Source: Paraphysoderma sedebokerense (lineage: Eukaryota; Blastocladiomycota; Physodermatomycetes; Physodermatales; Physodermataceae). From it: a DNA stretch of 64,000 nucleotides. The translations under genes were made by a program, and so were the position numbers. The notes beneath the pieces were generated by a model. The model was given only the letters and a program-made list of their open reading frames with translations, was not told the origin of the DNA and made no database searches. Below, one piece after another: positions 51,623-63,936 of this stretch; position 1 is the stretch's first letter; every line of letters begins with the position of its first letter. Where the stretch lies: assembly GCA_025602915.1 (NCBI GenBank), contig JAHLJZ010000080.1:42793-106792 (forward strand), in the 5' to 3' direction.

Positions 51623-54225
51623 ATGTCCCACCCAACTTCAAGAAGAGCGCCTGTCAGGTCCTCGTATATCGGTCCCGGCACTTCCGACATCACTAATGCC
51701 ATTCGCGAAGCATCTTCGCCTGGTTCGACAGAGTCAAATGACAACAAAACTGACCAAAACAGAGCTGGCAGCAATGTGTCACCTTCGAAGCGAACTATCA
51801 AAAGGAAAATGGTAAATTATGAAGAACTGGCTATGTTGTCGACCACCGAGAAAGAAAAAAAACCAGTGGAAATAGAAATTCAAGAAGGAAAAGTTCAAAG
51901 TATAGTGGAAGAACTGAGTAGGTCTGCGGAAAGGTTATTATGATTTAATTCCACTCTCCTTTTGATTCCATGTTTTCAGCGCTATTCAATTATCAAATTC
52001 TTACATTGTGATTCTCTTGTTGCATGTAGTCCTCCGAAAGAGCCAATTCATTACTCACCACCACGTAAACAGATGCAAGTCACCCGCCAACCCTCTATTC
52101 AATCGACATCATCAGAATCATCAACAGCTGCATCTGTGTCCTCCAATGCTCCGGTTTTTGCATCTCCCTTACCTCCTCGCGTAACAACTCGGAAAGCTTT
52201 AGATCCAACCACTGTCCCACCCCCAGTATCCCGTCCACCTATTCATACCGATGATGTAGTGCACAAACCTCCTACGATTAACATCGGTAGAGAAAACATT
52301 GGCAATTTTGGTTTAGGAATGACCGGAGCGAATGATAGACCAACAAGAGCAAGAACCGCCACGTCAAAGGCTGAAGACGTTTCCCACGCAGTAACGGGAA
52401 TTGTTGTCGGAGCTGGAATGGCTGCGAAATCGTTATTTCATGAAGCCAAAAATTTCTTTGAAGATATGGCGTATGTGTTTCATGCGGGCTAGTTAGCTCT
52501 TTATTTTACAAAGTACATTGGCTGACATGTTGTGTATACTAGGGCCAATCCAGTTGAAAGAGAAGAAGATATCGAAAAACGTATGCATCAGGTTGCTATA
52601 GATGCCCAATATGAAGCAAACGTTTCTATGCAAGAATTAATAGAGAAGTACAAACGACTGCGGGTATATGCCTACTTTTGTTCTGATGGTTGTTGCTTCA
52701 CATGCCATACTAAGGAATGGTTCATATCATAGAAAGAAACAGACAGCACCTACAATGAGCTCAAAGCATATCAAGCAAAAGTTAAAACAGTTGAGAAAGA
52801 CAAAGAGAAGGAGATAAAGGATCAAAAACGTAAGTGCAAAGAGAAACGGTATCCTGCCCGCCAAGTAATAGACTACAAATTCTGACCTTTTTCACAGAAA
52901 GGATTCATAAACTCGAAAATACAATCTCGACCACCGTAACCGATCTCAAAACCCAGCATCAGCAAAAAATCATTGATGTAACTAAATTAGCAGAGGAAAC
53001 TGTCAATAAGAATCGGGCCCTTGCGGAACAATTAAGAGGCTGGGGTATTACACCAGGTAAACAGTTCTATCATGTCTGTATGAAGCTTTCTTAATATATT
53101 AAATCCGTGTATTCGATAGTTACGGAGATTCCGAATGCGATGGATAAGTTTTCTTGGTGGGTTGATATCAACGAGCGTCGAAAGGAAATTGAGGTGAGTT
53201 ATGATTGTACTTGAATTTGTTTTCGTTACTTCCGATTTCTTTGTTGCCACTGCAAGTGCATTACGACAGCAGTCCTCACTAAACGTGTGATTTGCTGTCT
53301 TTAATCTATTTAGACTCAATCGATTCAGATCGAATCTTTGCAATTCGACCATCTCTGCCAACTTGATTCTTTGACACAGAGACTTCAAGAAACTACGGAT
53401 GCGATCGCCAGATGTATTGAGAAAATACCGCGAGGTGTTAGAATTGTTGATAACGAAAGTGATGCATTGGTAGAAGGGATTACAGCGGAGAATGTGTTAA
53501 GGGAATGGGAAGAGAGACAGAAGGCTGAGGCCGAAGAAGAGGCCGAGGAAGCATCAAGGCAGGAAAATCAAGAACCAATCGAAGGGAAAAGCAATGATGA
53601 CAAGGGAGATTTTGATAAGTCAACGGCGATCCCAAAAGAAATTGACATTAATTCTTCTGCGAACTACAAATCGACCAAAGCTACTTCGAGAGTCGCCATT
53701 CACACAAATCCATCGATCTCTCAGCCCGCGTATGCCGAGAAAATCGAAAAGATCCCTTGCCCAATTCCAGCTGAAGTAACCCAGCAATCAACATCAATAC
53801 CTAAGAAAGACAGTGGTATTATTTTGGCAGATGATGCTGGTCGCATCAGTCCAACAGATTCGACGCTTAATGTTCCCGATAACAATGCAGCGGCCGATGG
53901 TGTGAAACGAAAAGATTTGTTAACAACGAAACCACCCATTGTCTCAAAAGCGAAACAGGTAGACTCTAAGCGGACTGCCGTTTCGGCTGAGGTGAAACCT
54001 GTTGAGTCAGCAAAGCCGGAAATTGCACGAACACTGGATATAAAGGAATCAGCGAAGCCAATTTCTGCAACTTCCACTAACTCAGTTCGCGATATCTCAA
54101 AGGTTACTTCAAATAATGCTCCTGCGAAACTTGCTTCTTTTAAATTAGATTTTGATACACCCGCGTTGTCTTTGGATGACGGAGATTTGCAGAGCTCTTT
54201 ATTAAGCATCCTAGATACATTTTAG
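51623..54225 (+). CDS. Unknown coiled-coil protein, left-arm copy
   Basis: Exons 51623-51921, 52030-52470, 52543-52663, 52733-52829, 52898-53056, 53120-53193 and 53314-54225 join in frame to about 700 residues. The N-terminal 250 are disordered (Ser/Pro/Thr-rich: YSPPRKQMQVTRQPSIQSTS) and contain a Gly/Ala segment (VTGIVVGAGMAAKSLFHEAK). The middle is strongly coiled-coil (REEDIEKRMHQVAIDAQYEA, ELIEKYKRL, HKLENTISTTVTDLKTQHQQ). The C-terminal 280 are Glu/Lys/Ser-rich and low-complexity. No family recognised. An upstream in-frame ATG at 51590 would add 11 residues. It is convergent with NDUFS3. An identical copy lies in the right arm. Confidence 0.75.
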
Positions 54226-54472
54226 TCTTTTCGCAATTAGTTACTGGGTGATGACTGTATATAAAACTGTCTGCTTTATGACGAAAAATAATTCTGATTG
54301 ATAGCAAAGGTGGGTAGAGAGTTATTGGAAGCAAAAGGAAAGTAAATCGAGATATAGAAGGAAACAAGTAACTTTATTAATTTTCAACACTGTTAATATC
54401 GCAGGGCTGCTGACTGGCGCAAGTATTGAATGTATTATGGCCAATATTTTTAATGTAATATAACGACCATGC

Positions 54473-55608
54473 CTACTGCTTTTTGGGTTCTTCAATTTTC
54501 TTGGGGGTATCGTCTTTTCCAGGTCCACTGTTAACAGAAAAGAAAGTCAGCCTTTAACTTCAGATTTGGAAAGAACGAAGGTTGATCAGCGAAATTCGAT
54601 ACTTACGTCTGCTCCCAAGCACTAGAGTATTCAAAGTTTCTAAAGGCCTGTGTCAATTCTAATGGTTCCGCCACAACTCTTTTCTTTTCATCGTCGTATC
54701 TAACTTCCACGTATCCCGTCAAAGGGAAATCTTTTCTCAAAGGATGTCCCTCAAATCCGTAATCTGTCAAAATTCTTCTTAAATCCGGATGTCCCGAGAA
54801 GAAGATTCCAAACATATCATATGTTTCTCGTTCAAACCAATTGGCGCCATTGTATAACCCGACAATAGAAGGAATAGCAGTTGTTTCGTTTGCGTAAGTT
54901 TTAACTCTGATTCTGGAATTGTGAACTAATGAAAGTAAATGATAAACTACTTCGAATCTGTTGGCGCGAGTGGGAAAGTCAACGGCGGTGATGTCGGCGA
55001 GTGAAGTAAATTGAGCGGATGTATGATCTCGAAGGAATTGAATTACAGGGAGAATTGAGCTGGGAGCAACATATATCGTAAGTTCGTCTTTGTAGACACT
55101 GAACTGTTGGATATGCTTCGGTAGACAGCTGAGGAGATATTTTCCATATTCGTGGAGTGCAGGGTCCGAAACAGTTGTACGGTTTGAAGTGGTTTTGTTT
55201 GATGATTCGGTGCTTGCTGTGATTTATGGAAAACAAAATGTCGGGGATCAAGCAATGCCGTCAAATGAAAAAAACACAGTTCGTCGACATTGTTGAAATC
55301 AAGATAAATAGCACGATTTTAGTTAAAAACGAACGATCTATATCAAAGTCGATATAAAATATACGATTTACCTTGTCGTACAATGCAAGTCGTAGAGAGT
55401 TTGCTAATCTGAGATTGAGCCAGATTATACCTAGCTACTATCATAACGGAGAGATACCAAACAAACGAGTGTTAGCATGACAAATTACAATTCGTACACT
55501 ATAGTTAAGGACATCCTGGACCATACCAGATTGTGAGCTGCTAATGGTGGTACGCAAACAGCGGACAGCAACACCCCTCGACAAGACTCGCAGAGACGAT
55601 GACAGCAT
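54473..55608 (-). CDS. NDUFS3: NADH-ubiquinone oxidoreductase 30 kDa subunit (NDUFS3), left-arm copy
   Basis: Mirror of the right-arm copy, with exons 55608-55527, 55434-55372, 55216-54607 and 54527-54473, 269 residues. Core peripheral-arm subunit of mitochondrial complex I near the quinone site. Full description is under the right-arm copy. It is convergent with the coiled-coil gene and head-to-tail with the PLA2 gene on the same strand. Confidence 0.93.
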
Positions 55609-56102
55609 TTTCTCCCTTGTGGATATCGTATATCGATGAATTTTTGTTAGTGGTATTTGGCTCAGAAAAAGAAGGATGAGGGGCCACGTGGCACGATGCT
55701 GCCGAACCAAGAACGGTCATCCCTAATTATTTCATAATATTCTTTGAGTAAACTTAATTGAACTATTTAGCTGCATTATGGTAGTATCATCTTTGAAGAA
55801 ATTCAACTAATTGCCTGCTGGCCGATGATAATCTTGGTTTTAGACATGGATCTTGTGGTTAATAGTTCTTGGACACAGCAAAGAAGCCGACTCTCAAGGG
55901 CTGATCAGACATATTGGTTTAGAAAGTGAGAGGCAGAAAAATGTTGAGTCATAAAGAAAGCAAGTATATTATTTGTTAAGAAGGTACTCAGATCCAATGG
56001 TCGAAAAATCGAACAAAATGAATTCTGGATTGAAACGTATGAAGCCAAACGATAGACTAATACTGCACAATTATAGTTAAATGTTGCTATTGCAAATACA
56101 GA
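55609..56102. other. Intergenic region, left arm
   Basis: 494 bp between PLA2 and NDUFS3; promoter side of NDUFS3. Nothing else recognised. Mirror is 58654-59147. Confidence 0.5.
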
Positions 56103-56760
56103 TTATCCATTTCGACATTCACAACGTGAGTTTTGCCTGTCCAAGTAAATGTCACAGAATCCCGATTTTACAACTCCTGCGTAGACGTTTGCAGCATTCC
56201 GGCATATCAAACTGTCAAGTAACTCGAGAGTTTTGCATTCATCCACCATACATGTATAGAAATTTTGGTCGCAAGCCGATTTTGTATTTGTGGCATTGCA
56301 AGAGTCTATTTACGGACGAAATTGTGAGATTTAAGATATTGCCAAATGGTATGAACAAAAAAGATACTGGACTATAGCAAGTGTCGTGTAAATTGCAGCA
56401 ATTGTTGAATTTGTATTCTGGCACCAGGGTGTCCAATCCCTTGAAACGAGAAACCAGACAATTTTTGCATGATGACGGAAACGATTTTCAGCACAACGCA
56501 CAAATAGGAAAACACAGTAAGTTTGTTGTTGAAGATTGAATTATCTAAACAAGACAGGATTTAAAACGAAATTTTAGTACCGTCGGCCCACAACCATTTG
56601 GTGTTGGAGATGGCAAGGGGGCATTGTCAACAGTTTTGTTCACTATCGCACCAGCGGGACACAATTCACTACAATTTGCGGTTTCTTGCGGGGCAGCAAA
56701 GCCGATCATCATATACAACATTCCAAAGGCTGGTAACAGCGCGAGTAAGTATTTCTGCAT
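56103..56760 (-). CDS. Secreted phospholipase A2, group XII-like, left-arm copy
   Basis: Mirror image of the right-arm gene (57996-58653) with the same three exons: 56760-56581, 56439-56373 and 56305-56103. The 149-residue product is identical; see the right-arm entry for motifs. Its 5' end points to the palindrome centre. Confidence 0.8.
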
Positions 56761-57239
56761 TATTCGACAGGTTCAAAATATAAATTCACTGAGTGGTCCT
56801 TTTTCTTGAACAAAATTGGGGCGTTACTGTAGAATAAGTATGTTTTTTTGATCAGATTAGAATGGAAGTTACTAATGAAACGAAGTAGTTGTATGACGTC
56901 ATGTCGACTTTAATAGACTAGAATGCAGAGTCACGACTAGCGGCAAAAACTAGTTAAACAGGCCTTGATTTACCTCAATCGGCAATTCCGCATCGATCGA
57001 TCTACTGCCCCTAACTACACTCGGGGTTCCAAGTCAAACGATGGAAGCACATTCGTCATAATGTCGCACTGATCCTCCACCAATTTATGTTGTCTCATGT
57101 AAACTCGACCTCGAATCAGATTAACTGAAGACAATAAAAGAAAACGGTAACGATTTACCCGTATTACTAACATCTTTTAAACGCATACTCCAAATTTTTG
57201 CAACGAACTGTTTGATCATAATTAAATGGCTCCCATGAA

Positions 57240-57405
57240 TATCAAATCTGGATAACATTTATTTTGCAATTGAGTTGAATCTAAATATCTACAAATGTGA
57301 AATTTCTCACAGCTAATCTTAATGATACAAACGTTGAAACAACTGACAGAAATATTTATCAATGTTGGCAATAGAGTCTATATTCCGCGTATCTCTAGTT
57401 TCCGG
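57240..57405 (-). pseudogene. Truncated lectin-gene 3' end at the palindrome centre (left/spacer side)
   Basis: Read on the minus strand, the spacer and arm end give QLFQRLYH followed by stop, against QLFQHLYH and stop in the intact lectin at 50280. The following 3' flank ('gatatttagattcaactcaattg' split across both) is also shared. Homology continues from the arm into the spacer (minus-strand 'cattgataaatatt' against 'cattgacaaatatt'), and is then lost. Only the last roughly 15-20 codons and the 3' UTR survive. Confidence 0.75.
57351..57405. other. 55-bp unpaired spacer at the palindrome centre
   Basis: Base pairing stops at 57350/57406: position 57351 (a) faces 57405 (g). The spacer is 55 bp. 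On the minus strand its part next to the left arm still resembles lectin coding sequence, so left arm plus spacer is the older arrangement and the right arm was joined at 57406. Confidence 0.9.
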
Positions 57406-57516
57406 TCTGTCAGTTGTTTCAACGTTTGTATCATTAAGATTAGCTGTGAGAAATTTCACATTTGTAGATATTTAGATTCAACTCAATTGCAAAATAAATG
57501 TTATCCAGATTTGATA
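57406..57516 (+). pseudogene. Truncated lectin-gene 3' end, right-arm copy
   Basis: The arm begins within the lectin relative: tctgtcagttgtttcaacg, then QLFQRLYH and stop, then shared 3' flank. The preceding spacer bases in this direction do not resemble the lectin, marking the rearrangement breakpoint at 57405/57406. Confidence 0.7.
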
Positions 57517-57995
57517 TTCATGGGAGCCATTTAATTATGATCAAACAGTTCGTTGCAAAAATTTGGAGTATGCGTTTAAAAGATGTTAGTAATACGGGTA
57601 AATCGTTACCGTTTTCTTTTATTGTCTTCAGTTAATCTGATTCGAGGTCGAGTTTACATGAGACAACATAAATTGGTGGAGGATCAGTGCGACATTATGA
57701 CGAATGTGCTTCCATCGTTTGACTTGGAACCCCGAGTGTAGTTAGGGGCAGTAGATCGATCGATGCGGAATTGCCGATTGAGGTAAATCAAGGCCTGTTT
57801 AACTAGTTTTTGCCGCTAGTCGTGACTCTGCATTCTAGTCTATTAAAGTCGACATGACGTCATACAACTACTTCGTTTCATTAGTAACTTCCATTCTAAT
57901 CTGATCAAAAAAACATACTTATTCTACAGTAACGCCCCAATTTTGTTCAAGAAAAAGGACCACTCAGTGAATTTATATTTTGAACCTGTCGAATA
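57517..57995. other. Intergenic region, right arm
   Basis: About 480 bp upstream of PLA2. A possible two-part frame (57537-57597 plus 57632-57741) needs a 34-bp intron, shorter than any other here, so it is not called. Same content in mirror at 56761-57239. Confidence 0.45.
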
Positions 57996-58653
57996 ATGCA
58001 GAAATACTTACTCGCGCTGTTACCAGCCTTTGGAATGTTGTATATGATGATCGGCTTTGCTGCCCCGCAAGAAACCGCAAATTGTAGTGAATTGTGTCCC
58101 GCTGGTGCGATAGTGAACAAAACTGTTGACAATGCCCCCTTGCCATCTCCAACACCAAATGGTTGTGGGCCGACGGTACTAAAATTTCGTTTTAAATCCT
58201 GTCTTGTTTAGATAATTCAATCTTCAACAACAAACTTACTGTGTTTTCCTATTTGTGCGTTGTGCTGAAAATCGTTTCCGTCATCATGCAAAAATTGTCT
58301 GGTTTCTCGTTTCAAGGGATTGGACACCCTGGTGCCAGAATACAAATTCAACAATTGCTGCAATTTACACGACACTTGCTATAGTCCAGTATCTTTTTTG
58401 TTCATACCATTTGGCAATATCTTAAATCTCACAATTTCGTCCGTAAATAGACTCTTGCAATGCCACAAATACAAAATCGGCTTGCGACCAAAATTTCTAT
58501 ACATGTATGGTGGATGAATGCAAAACTCTCGAGTTACTTGACAGTTTGATATGCCGGAATGCTGCAAACGTCTACGCAGGAGTTGTAAAATCGGGATTCT
58601 GTGACATTTACTTGGACAGGCAAAACTCACGTTGTGAATGTCGAAATGGATAA
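57996..58653 (+). CDS. Secreted phospholipase A2, group XII-like, right-arm copy
   Basis: Hydrolyses the sn-2 ester of glycerophospholipids. Exons 57996-58175, 58317-58383 and 58451-58653 give 149 residues. A signal peptide (MQKYLLALLPAFGMLYMMIG) precedes PTPNGCGPTGLDTLVPEYKF, the active-site helix FNNCCNLHDTCYNSC with the His-Asp pair, then SACDQNFYTCMVDEC and a C-terminal YAGVVKSGFCDIYLDRQN followed by CEC. The paired CC before LHD, the NGCGP loop and the YLD-Q---C-C ending resemble animal group XII PLA2 more than the short fungal/bacterial group XIV type. This is an enzyme description; no other activity is implied. Duplicated exactly in the left arm. Confidence 0.8.
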
Positions 58654-59147
58654 TCTGTATTTGCAATAGCAACATTTAACTATAATTGTGCAGTATTAGT
58701 CTATCGTTTGGCTTCATACGTTTCAATCCAGAATTCATTTTGTTCGATTTTTCGACCATTGGATCTGAGTACCTTCTTAACAAATAATATACTTGCTTTC
58801 TTTATGACTCAACATTTTTCTGCCTCTCACTTTCTAAACCAATATGTCTGATCAGCCCTTGAGAGTCGGCTTCTTTGCTGTGTCCAAGAACTATTAACCA
58901 CAAGATCCATGTCTAAAACCAAGATTATCATCGGCCAGCAGGCAATTAGTTGAATTTCTTCAAAGATGATACTACCATAATGCAGCTAAATAGTTCAATT
59001 AAGTTTACTCAAAGAATATTATGAAATAATTAGGGATGACCGTTCTTGGTTCGGCAGCATCGTGCCACGTGGCCCCTCATCCTTCTTTTTCTGAGCCAAA
59101 TACCACTAACAAAAATTCATCGATATACGATATCCACAAGGGAGAAA
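58654..59147. other. Intergenic region, right arm
   Basis: Mirror of 55609-56102; promoter side of NDUFS3, nothing else recognised. Confidence 0.5.
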
Positions 59148-60283
59148 ATGCTGTCATCGTCTCTGCGAGTCTTGTCGAGGGGTGTTGCTGTCCGCTGTTT
59201 GCGTACCACCATTAGCAGCTCACAATCTGGTATGGTCCAGGATGTCCTTAACTATAGTGTACGAATTGTAATTTGTCATGCTAACACTCGTTTGTTTGGT
59301 ATCTCTCCGTTATGATAGTAGCTAGGTATAATCTGGCTCAATCTCAGATTAGCAAACTCTCTACGACTTGCATTGTACGACAAGGTAAATCGTATATTTT
59401 ATATCGACTTTGATATAGATCGTTCGTTTTTAACTAAAATCGTGCTATTTATCTTGATTTCAACAATGTCGACGAACTGTGTTTTTTTCATTTGACGGCA
59501 TTGCTTGATCCCCGACATTTTGTTTTCCATAAATCACAGCAAGCACCGAATCATCAAACAAAACCACTTCAAACCGTACAACTGTTTCGGACCCTGCACT
59601 CCACGAATATGGAAAATATCTCCTCAGCTGTCTACCGAAGCATATCCAACAGTTCAGTGTCTACAAAGACGAACTTACGATATATGTTGCTCCCAGCTCA
59701 ATTCTCCCTGTAATTCAATTCCTTCGAGATCATACATCCGCTCAATTTACTTCACTCGCCGACATCACCGCCGTTGACTTTCCCACTCGCGCCAACAGAT
59801 TCGAAGTAGTTTATCATTTACTTTCATTAGTTCACAATTCCAGAATCAGAGTTAAAACTTACGCAAACGAAACAACTGCTATTCCTTCTATTGTCGGGTT
59901 ATACAATGGCGCCAATTGGTTTGAACGAGAAACATATGATATGTTTGGAATCTTCTTCTCGGGACATCCGGATTTAAGAAGAATTTTGACAGATTACGGA
60001 TTTGAGGGACATCCTTTGAGAAAAGATTTCCCTTTGACGGGATACGTGGAAGTTAGATACGACGATGAAAAGAAAAGAGTTGTGGCGGAACCATTAGAAT
60101 TGACACAGGCCTTTAGAAACTTTGAATACTCTAGTGCTTGGGAGCAGACGTAAGTATCGAATTTCGCTGATCAACCTTCGTTCTTTCCAAATCTGAAGTT
60201 AAAGGCTGACTTTCTTTTCTGTTAACAGTGGACCTGGAAAAGACGATACCCCCAAGAAAATTGAAGAACCCAAAAAGCAGTAG
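59148..60283 (+). CDS. NDUFS3: NADH-ubiquinone oxidoreductase 30 kDa subunit (NDUFS3), right-arm copy
   Basis: Core subunit of the complex I peripheral arm. Exons 59148-59229, 59322-59384, 59540-60149 and 60229-60283 give 269 residues; phases close exactly. The N-terminus is a mitochondrial presequence ([20 protein letters not shown]). Then come [73 protein letters not shown], the hallmark [20 protein letters not shown], and [20 protein letters not shown] followed by [20 protein letters not shown]. The C-terminal tail is lysine-rich. The identical left-arm copy makes it locally diploid in number, if the palindrome is real. Confidence 0.95.
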
Positions 60284-60530
60284 GCATGGTCGTTATATTA
60301 CATTAAAAATATTGGCCATAATACATTCAATACTTGCGCCAGTCAGCAGCCCTGCGATATTAACAGTGTTGAAAATTAATAAAGTTACTTGTTTCCTTCT
60401 ATATCTCGATTTACTTTCCTTTTGCTTCCAATAACTCTCTACCCACCTTTGCTATCAATCAGAATTATTTTTCGTCATAAAGCAGACAGTTTTATATACA
60501 GTCATCACCCAGTAACTAATTGCGAAAAGA

Positions 60531-63133
60531 CTAAAATGTATCTAGGATGCTTAATAAAGAGCTCTGCAAATCTCCGTCATCCAAAGACAACGCGGGTGTA
60601 TCAAAATCTAATTTAAAAGAAGCAAGTTTCGCAGGAGCATTATTTGAAGTAACCTTTGAGATATCGCGAACTGAGTTAGTGGAAGTTGCAGAAATTGGCT
60701 TCGCTGATTCCTTTATATCCAGTGTTCGTGCAATTTCCGGCTTTGCTGACTCAACAGGTTTCACCTCAGCCGAAACGGCAGTCCGCTTAGAGTCTACCTG
60801 TTTCGCTTTTGAGACAATGGGTGGTTTCGTTGTTAACAAATCTTTTCGTTTCACACCATCGGCCGCTGCATTGTTATCGGGAACATTAAGCGTCGAATCT
60901 GTTGGACTGATGCGACCAGCATCATCTGCCAAAATAATACCACTGTCTTTCTTAGGTATTGATGTTGATTGCTGGGTTACTTCAGCTGGAATTGGGCAAG
61001 GGATCTTTTCGATTTTCTCGGCATACGCGGGCTGAGAGATCGATGGATTTGTGTGAATGGCGACTCTCGAAGTAGCTTTGGTCGATTTGTAGTTCGCAGA
61101 AGAATTAATGTCAATTTCTTTTGGGATCGCCGTTGACTTATCAAAATCTCCCTTGTCATCATTGCTTTTCCCTTCGATTGGTTCTTGATTTTCCTGCCTT
61201 GATGCTTCCTCGGCCTCTTCTTCGGCCTCAGCCTTCTGTCTCTCTTCCCATTCCCTTAACACATTCTCCGCTGTAATCCCTTCTACCAATGCATCACTTT
61301 CGTTATCAACAATTCTAACACCTCGCGGTATTTTCTCAATACATCTGGCGATCGCATCCGTAGTTTCTTGAAGTCTCTGTGTCAAAGAATCAAGTTGGCA
61401 GAGATGGTCGAATTGCAAAGATTCGATCTGAATCGATTGAGTCTAAATAGATTAAAGACAGCAAATCACACGTTTAGTGAGGACTGCTGTCGTAATGCAC
61501 TTGCAGTGGCAACAAAGAAATCGGAAGTAACGAAAACAAATTCAAGTACAATCATAACTCACCTCAATTTCCTTTCGACGCTCGTTGATATCAACCCACC
61601 AAGAAAACTTATCCATCGCATTCGGAATCTCCGTAACTATCGAATACACGGATTTAATATATTAAGAAAGCTTCATACAGACATGATAGAACTGTTTACC
61701 TGGTGTAATACCCCAGCCTCTTAATTGTTCCGCAAGGGCCCGATTCTTATTGACAGTTTCCTCTGCTAATTTAGTTACATCAATGATTTTTTGCTGATGC
61801 TGGGTTTTGAGATCGGTTACGGTGGTCGAGATTGTATTTTCGAGTTTATGAATCCTTTCTGTGAAAAAGGTCAGAATTTGTAGTCTATTACTTGGCGGGC
61901 AGGATACCGTTTCTCTTTGCACTTACGTTTTTGATCCTTTATCTCCTTCTCTTTGTCTTTCTCAACTGTTTTAACTTTTGCTTGATATGCTTTGAGCTCA
62001 TTGTAGGTGCTGTCTGTTTCTTTCTATGATATGAACCATTCCTTAGTATGGCATGTGAAGCAACAACCATCAGAACAAAAGTAGGCATATACCCGCAGTC
62101 GTTTGTACTTCTCTATTAATTCTTGCATAGAAACGTTTGCTTCATATTGGGCATCTATAGCAACCTGATGCATACGTTTTTCGATATCTTCTTCTCTTTC
62201 AACTGGATTGGCCCTAGTATACACAACATGTCAGCCAATGTACTTTGTAAAATAAAGAGCTAACTAGCCCGCATGAAACACATACGCCATATCTTCAAAG
62301 AAATTTTTGGCTTCATGAAATAACGATTTCGCAGCCATTCCAGCTCCGACAACAATTCCCGTTACTGCGTGGGAAACGTCTTCAGCCTTTGACGTGGCGG
62401 TTCTTGCTCTTGTTGGTCTATCATTCGCTCCGGTCATTCCTAAACCAAAATTGCCAATGTTTTCTCTACCGATGTTAATCGTAGGAGGTTTGTGCACTAC
62501 ATCATCGGTATGAATAGGTGGACGGGATACTGGGGGTGGGACAGTGGTTGGATCTAAAGCTTTCCGAGTTGTTACGCGAGGAGGTAAGGGAGATGCAAAA
62601 ACCGGAGCATTGGAGGACACAGATGCAGCTGTTGATGATTCTGATGATGTCGATTGAATAGAGGGTTGGCGGGTGACTTGCATCTGTTTACGTGGTGGTG
62701 AGTAATGAATTGGCTCTTTCGGAGGACTACATGCAACAAGAGAATCACAATGTAAGAATTTGATAATTGAATAGCGCTGAAAACATGGAATCAAAAGGAG
62801 AGTGGAATTAAATCATAATAACCTTTCCGCAGACCTACTCAGTTCTTCCACTATACTTTGAACTTTTCCTTCTTGAATTTCTATTTCCACTGGTTTTTTT
62901 TCTTTCTCGGTGGTCGACAACATAGCCAGTTCTTCATAATTTACCATTTTCCTTTTGATAGTTCGCTTCGAAGGTGACACATTGCTGCCAGCTCTGTTTT
63001 GGTCAGTTTTGTTGTCATTTGACTCTGTCGAACCAGGCGAAGATGCTTCGCGAATGGCATTAGTGATGTCGGAAGTGCCGGGACCGATATACGAGGACCT
63101 GACAGGCGCTCTTCTTGAAGTTGGGTGGGACAT
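60531..63133 (-). CDS. Unknown coiled-coil protein, right-arm copy
   Basis: Exact mirror of the gene at 51623-54225 with the same seven exons on the minus strand and the same product. See the left-arm entry for the description; no difference between the copies could be seen. Confidence 0.75.
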
Positions 63134-63447
63134 TCTAATGAATACTAGGGATGATGTGGATATCAACGAAGTCTAGTATGCTGTTACGATGTTAAGGATG
63201 TGACGTGTTCGTGGGTGACTTCCTCTACGTATGCAAGGAAATATGGGTACCAATGATGAAACGGGGTGATAATGTCGGTTTATAGTCCTCTAAATCTATA
63301 TGCCAACTGTATGTCCGTATACGAAGATCTAAATTAATTGTGTAATCTTCAGTTCTCACATCGCTCAGAGGATGAGGAGACAATAAGCGGCTCCCGGATT
63401 TCAATCTCCGCGGACACGCAGCTGATCGTACTTCGCGTTCAACCATA

Positions 63448-63853
63448 ATGAATATATCAAATGTATGGGTAATTCATTTTACATTTAAGGTTCCAGATGG
63501 TCAAAAAATCAAACAGTATGAAAAAACTACTGCACTTAATGCTATCAAGTATAATTTTTCAAGCCATAATCCTTCATTAGATGAGCTTTGCGACAACCTG
63601 CTATTACATATTGGAACTCTTGTCATACATCCACAAAATATTTGGTAAGATCCCTGATGTAATTATGGGTGGATACCATCCATTTCGTAATGGTAAGTGA
63701 ATCAAACTATAAGCTCTTCAATTAAAGCAGCTGCATTATTTTGGAATTTTCTGCAGATCTGATCAGTTTTCGGTTATGGCTCATCGTTTCAAAACGTTTG
63801 AGCAATTGGGTATTGATAATTCAAATAACACGTCAGGGCTTCCGGATGGTTAA
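63448..63853 (+). pseudogene. Small unknown gene, copy 2, right-arm mirror
   Basis: Mirror of 50903-51308 with the same frame break and the same splice-like sites (gtaagt and ctgcag). It carries no independent information about coding status because the arms are identical. Confidence 0.45.
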
Positions 63854-63936
63854 AAAAGCAAATTTGGATAAATTTTATTTTACAATTGAGTTGAATCTAA
63901 ATATCTACAACGGTGAAATTTGTTCACATAATGATC

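Larger units (their letters stand above)
50756..57350. repeat. Left arm of giant inverted repeat
   Basis: Every base x here pairs with its complement at 114,756-x. I checked this at the outer end, the inner end, an intergenic stretch (55741-55798) and all reading frames: coordinates mirror exactly and the predicted proteins are identical, so no indel separates the arms across 6,595 bp. The arm goes on beyond what the window shows, because the right copy is cut at 64000. Contains the coiled-coil gene (+), NDUFS3 (-), PLA2 (-) and decayed genes. Confidence 0.97.

Noticed and set aside
57537-57741. Two-part frame in the right arm (and its mirror) that would encode about 56 residues
   Set aside because: It needs a 34-bp intron, well below the 59-80 bp range seen elsewhere, and the product resembles nothing.
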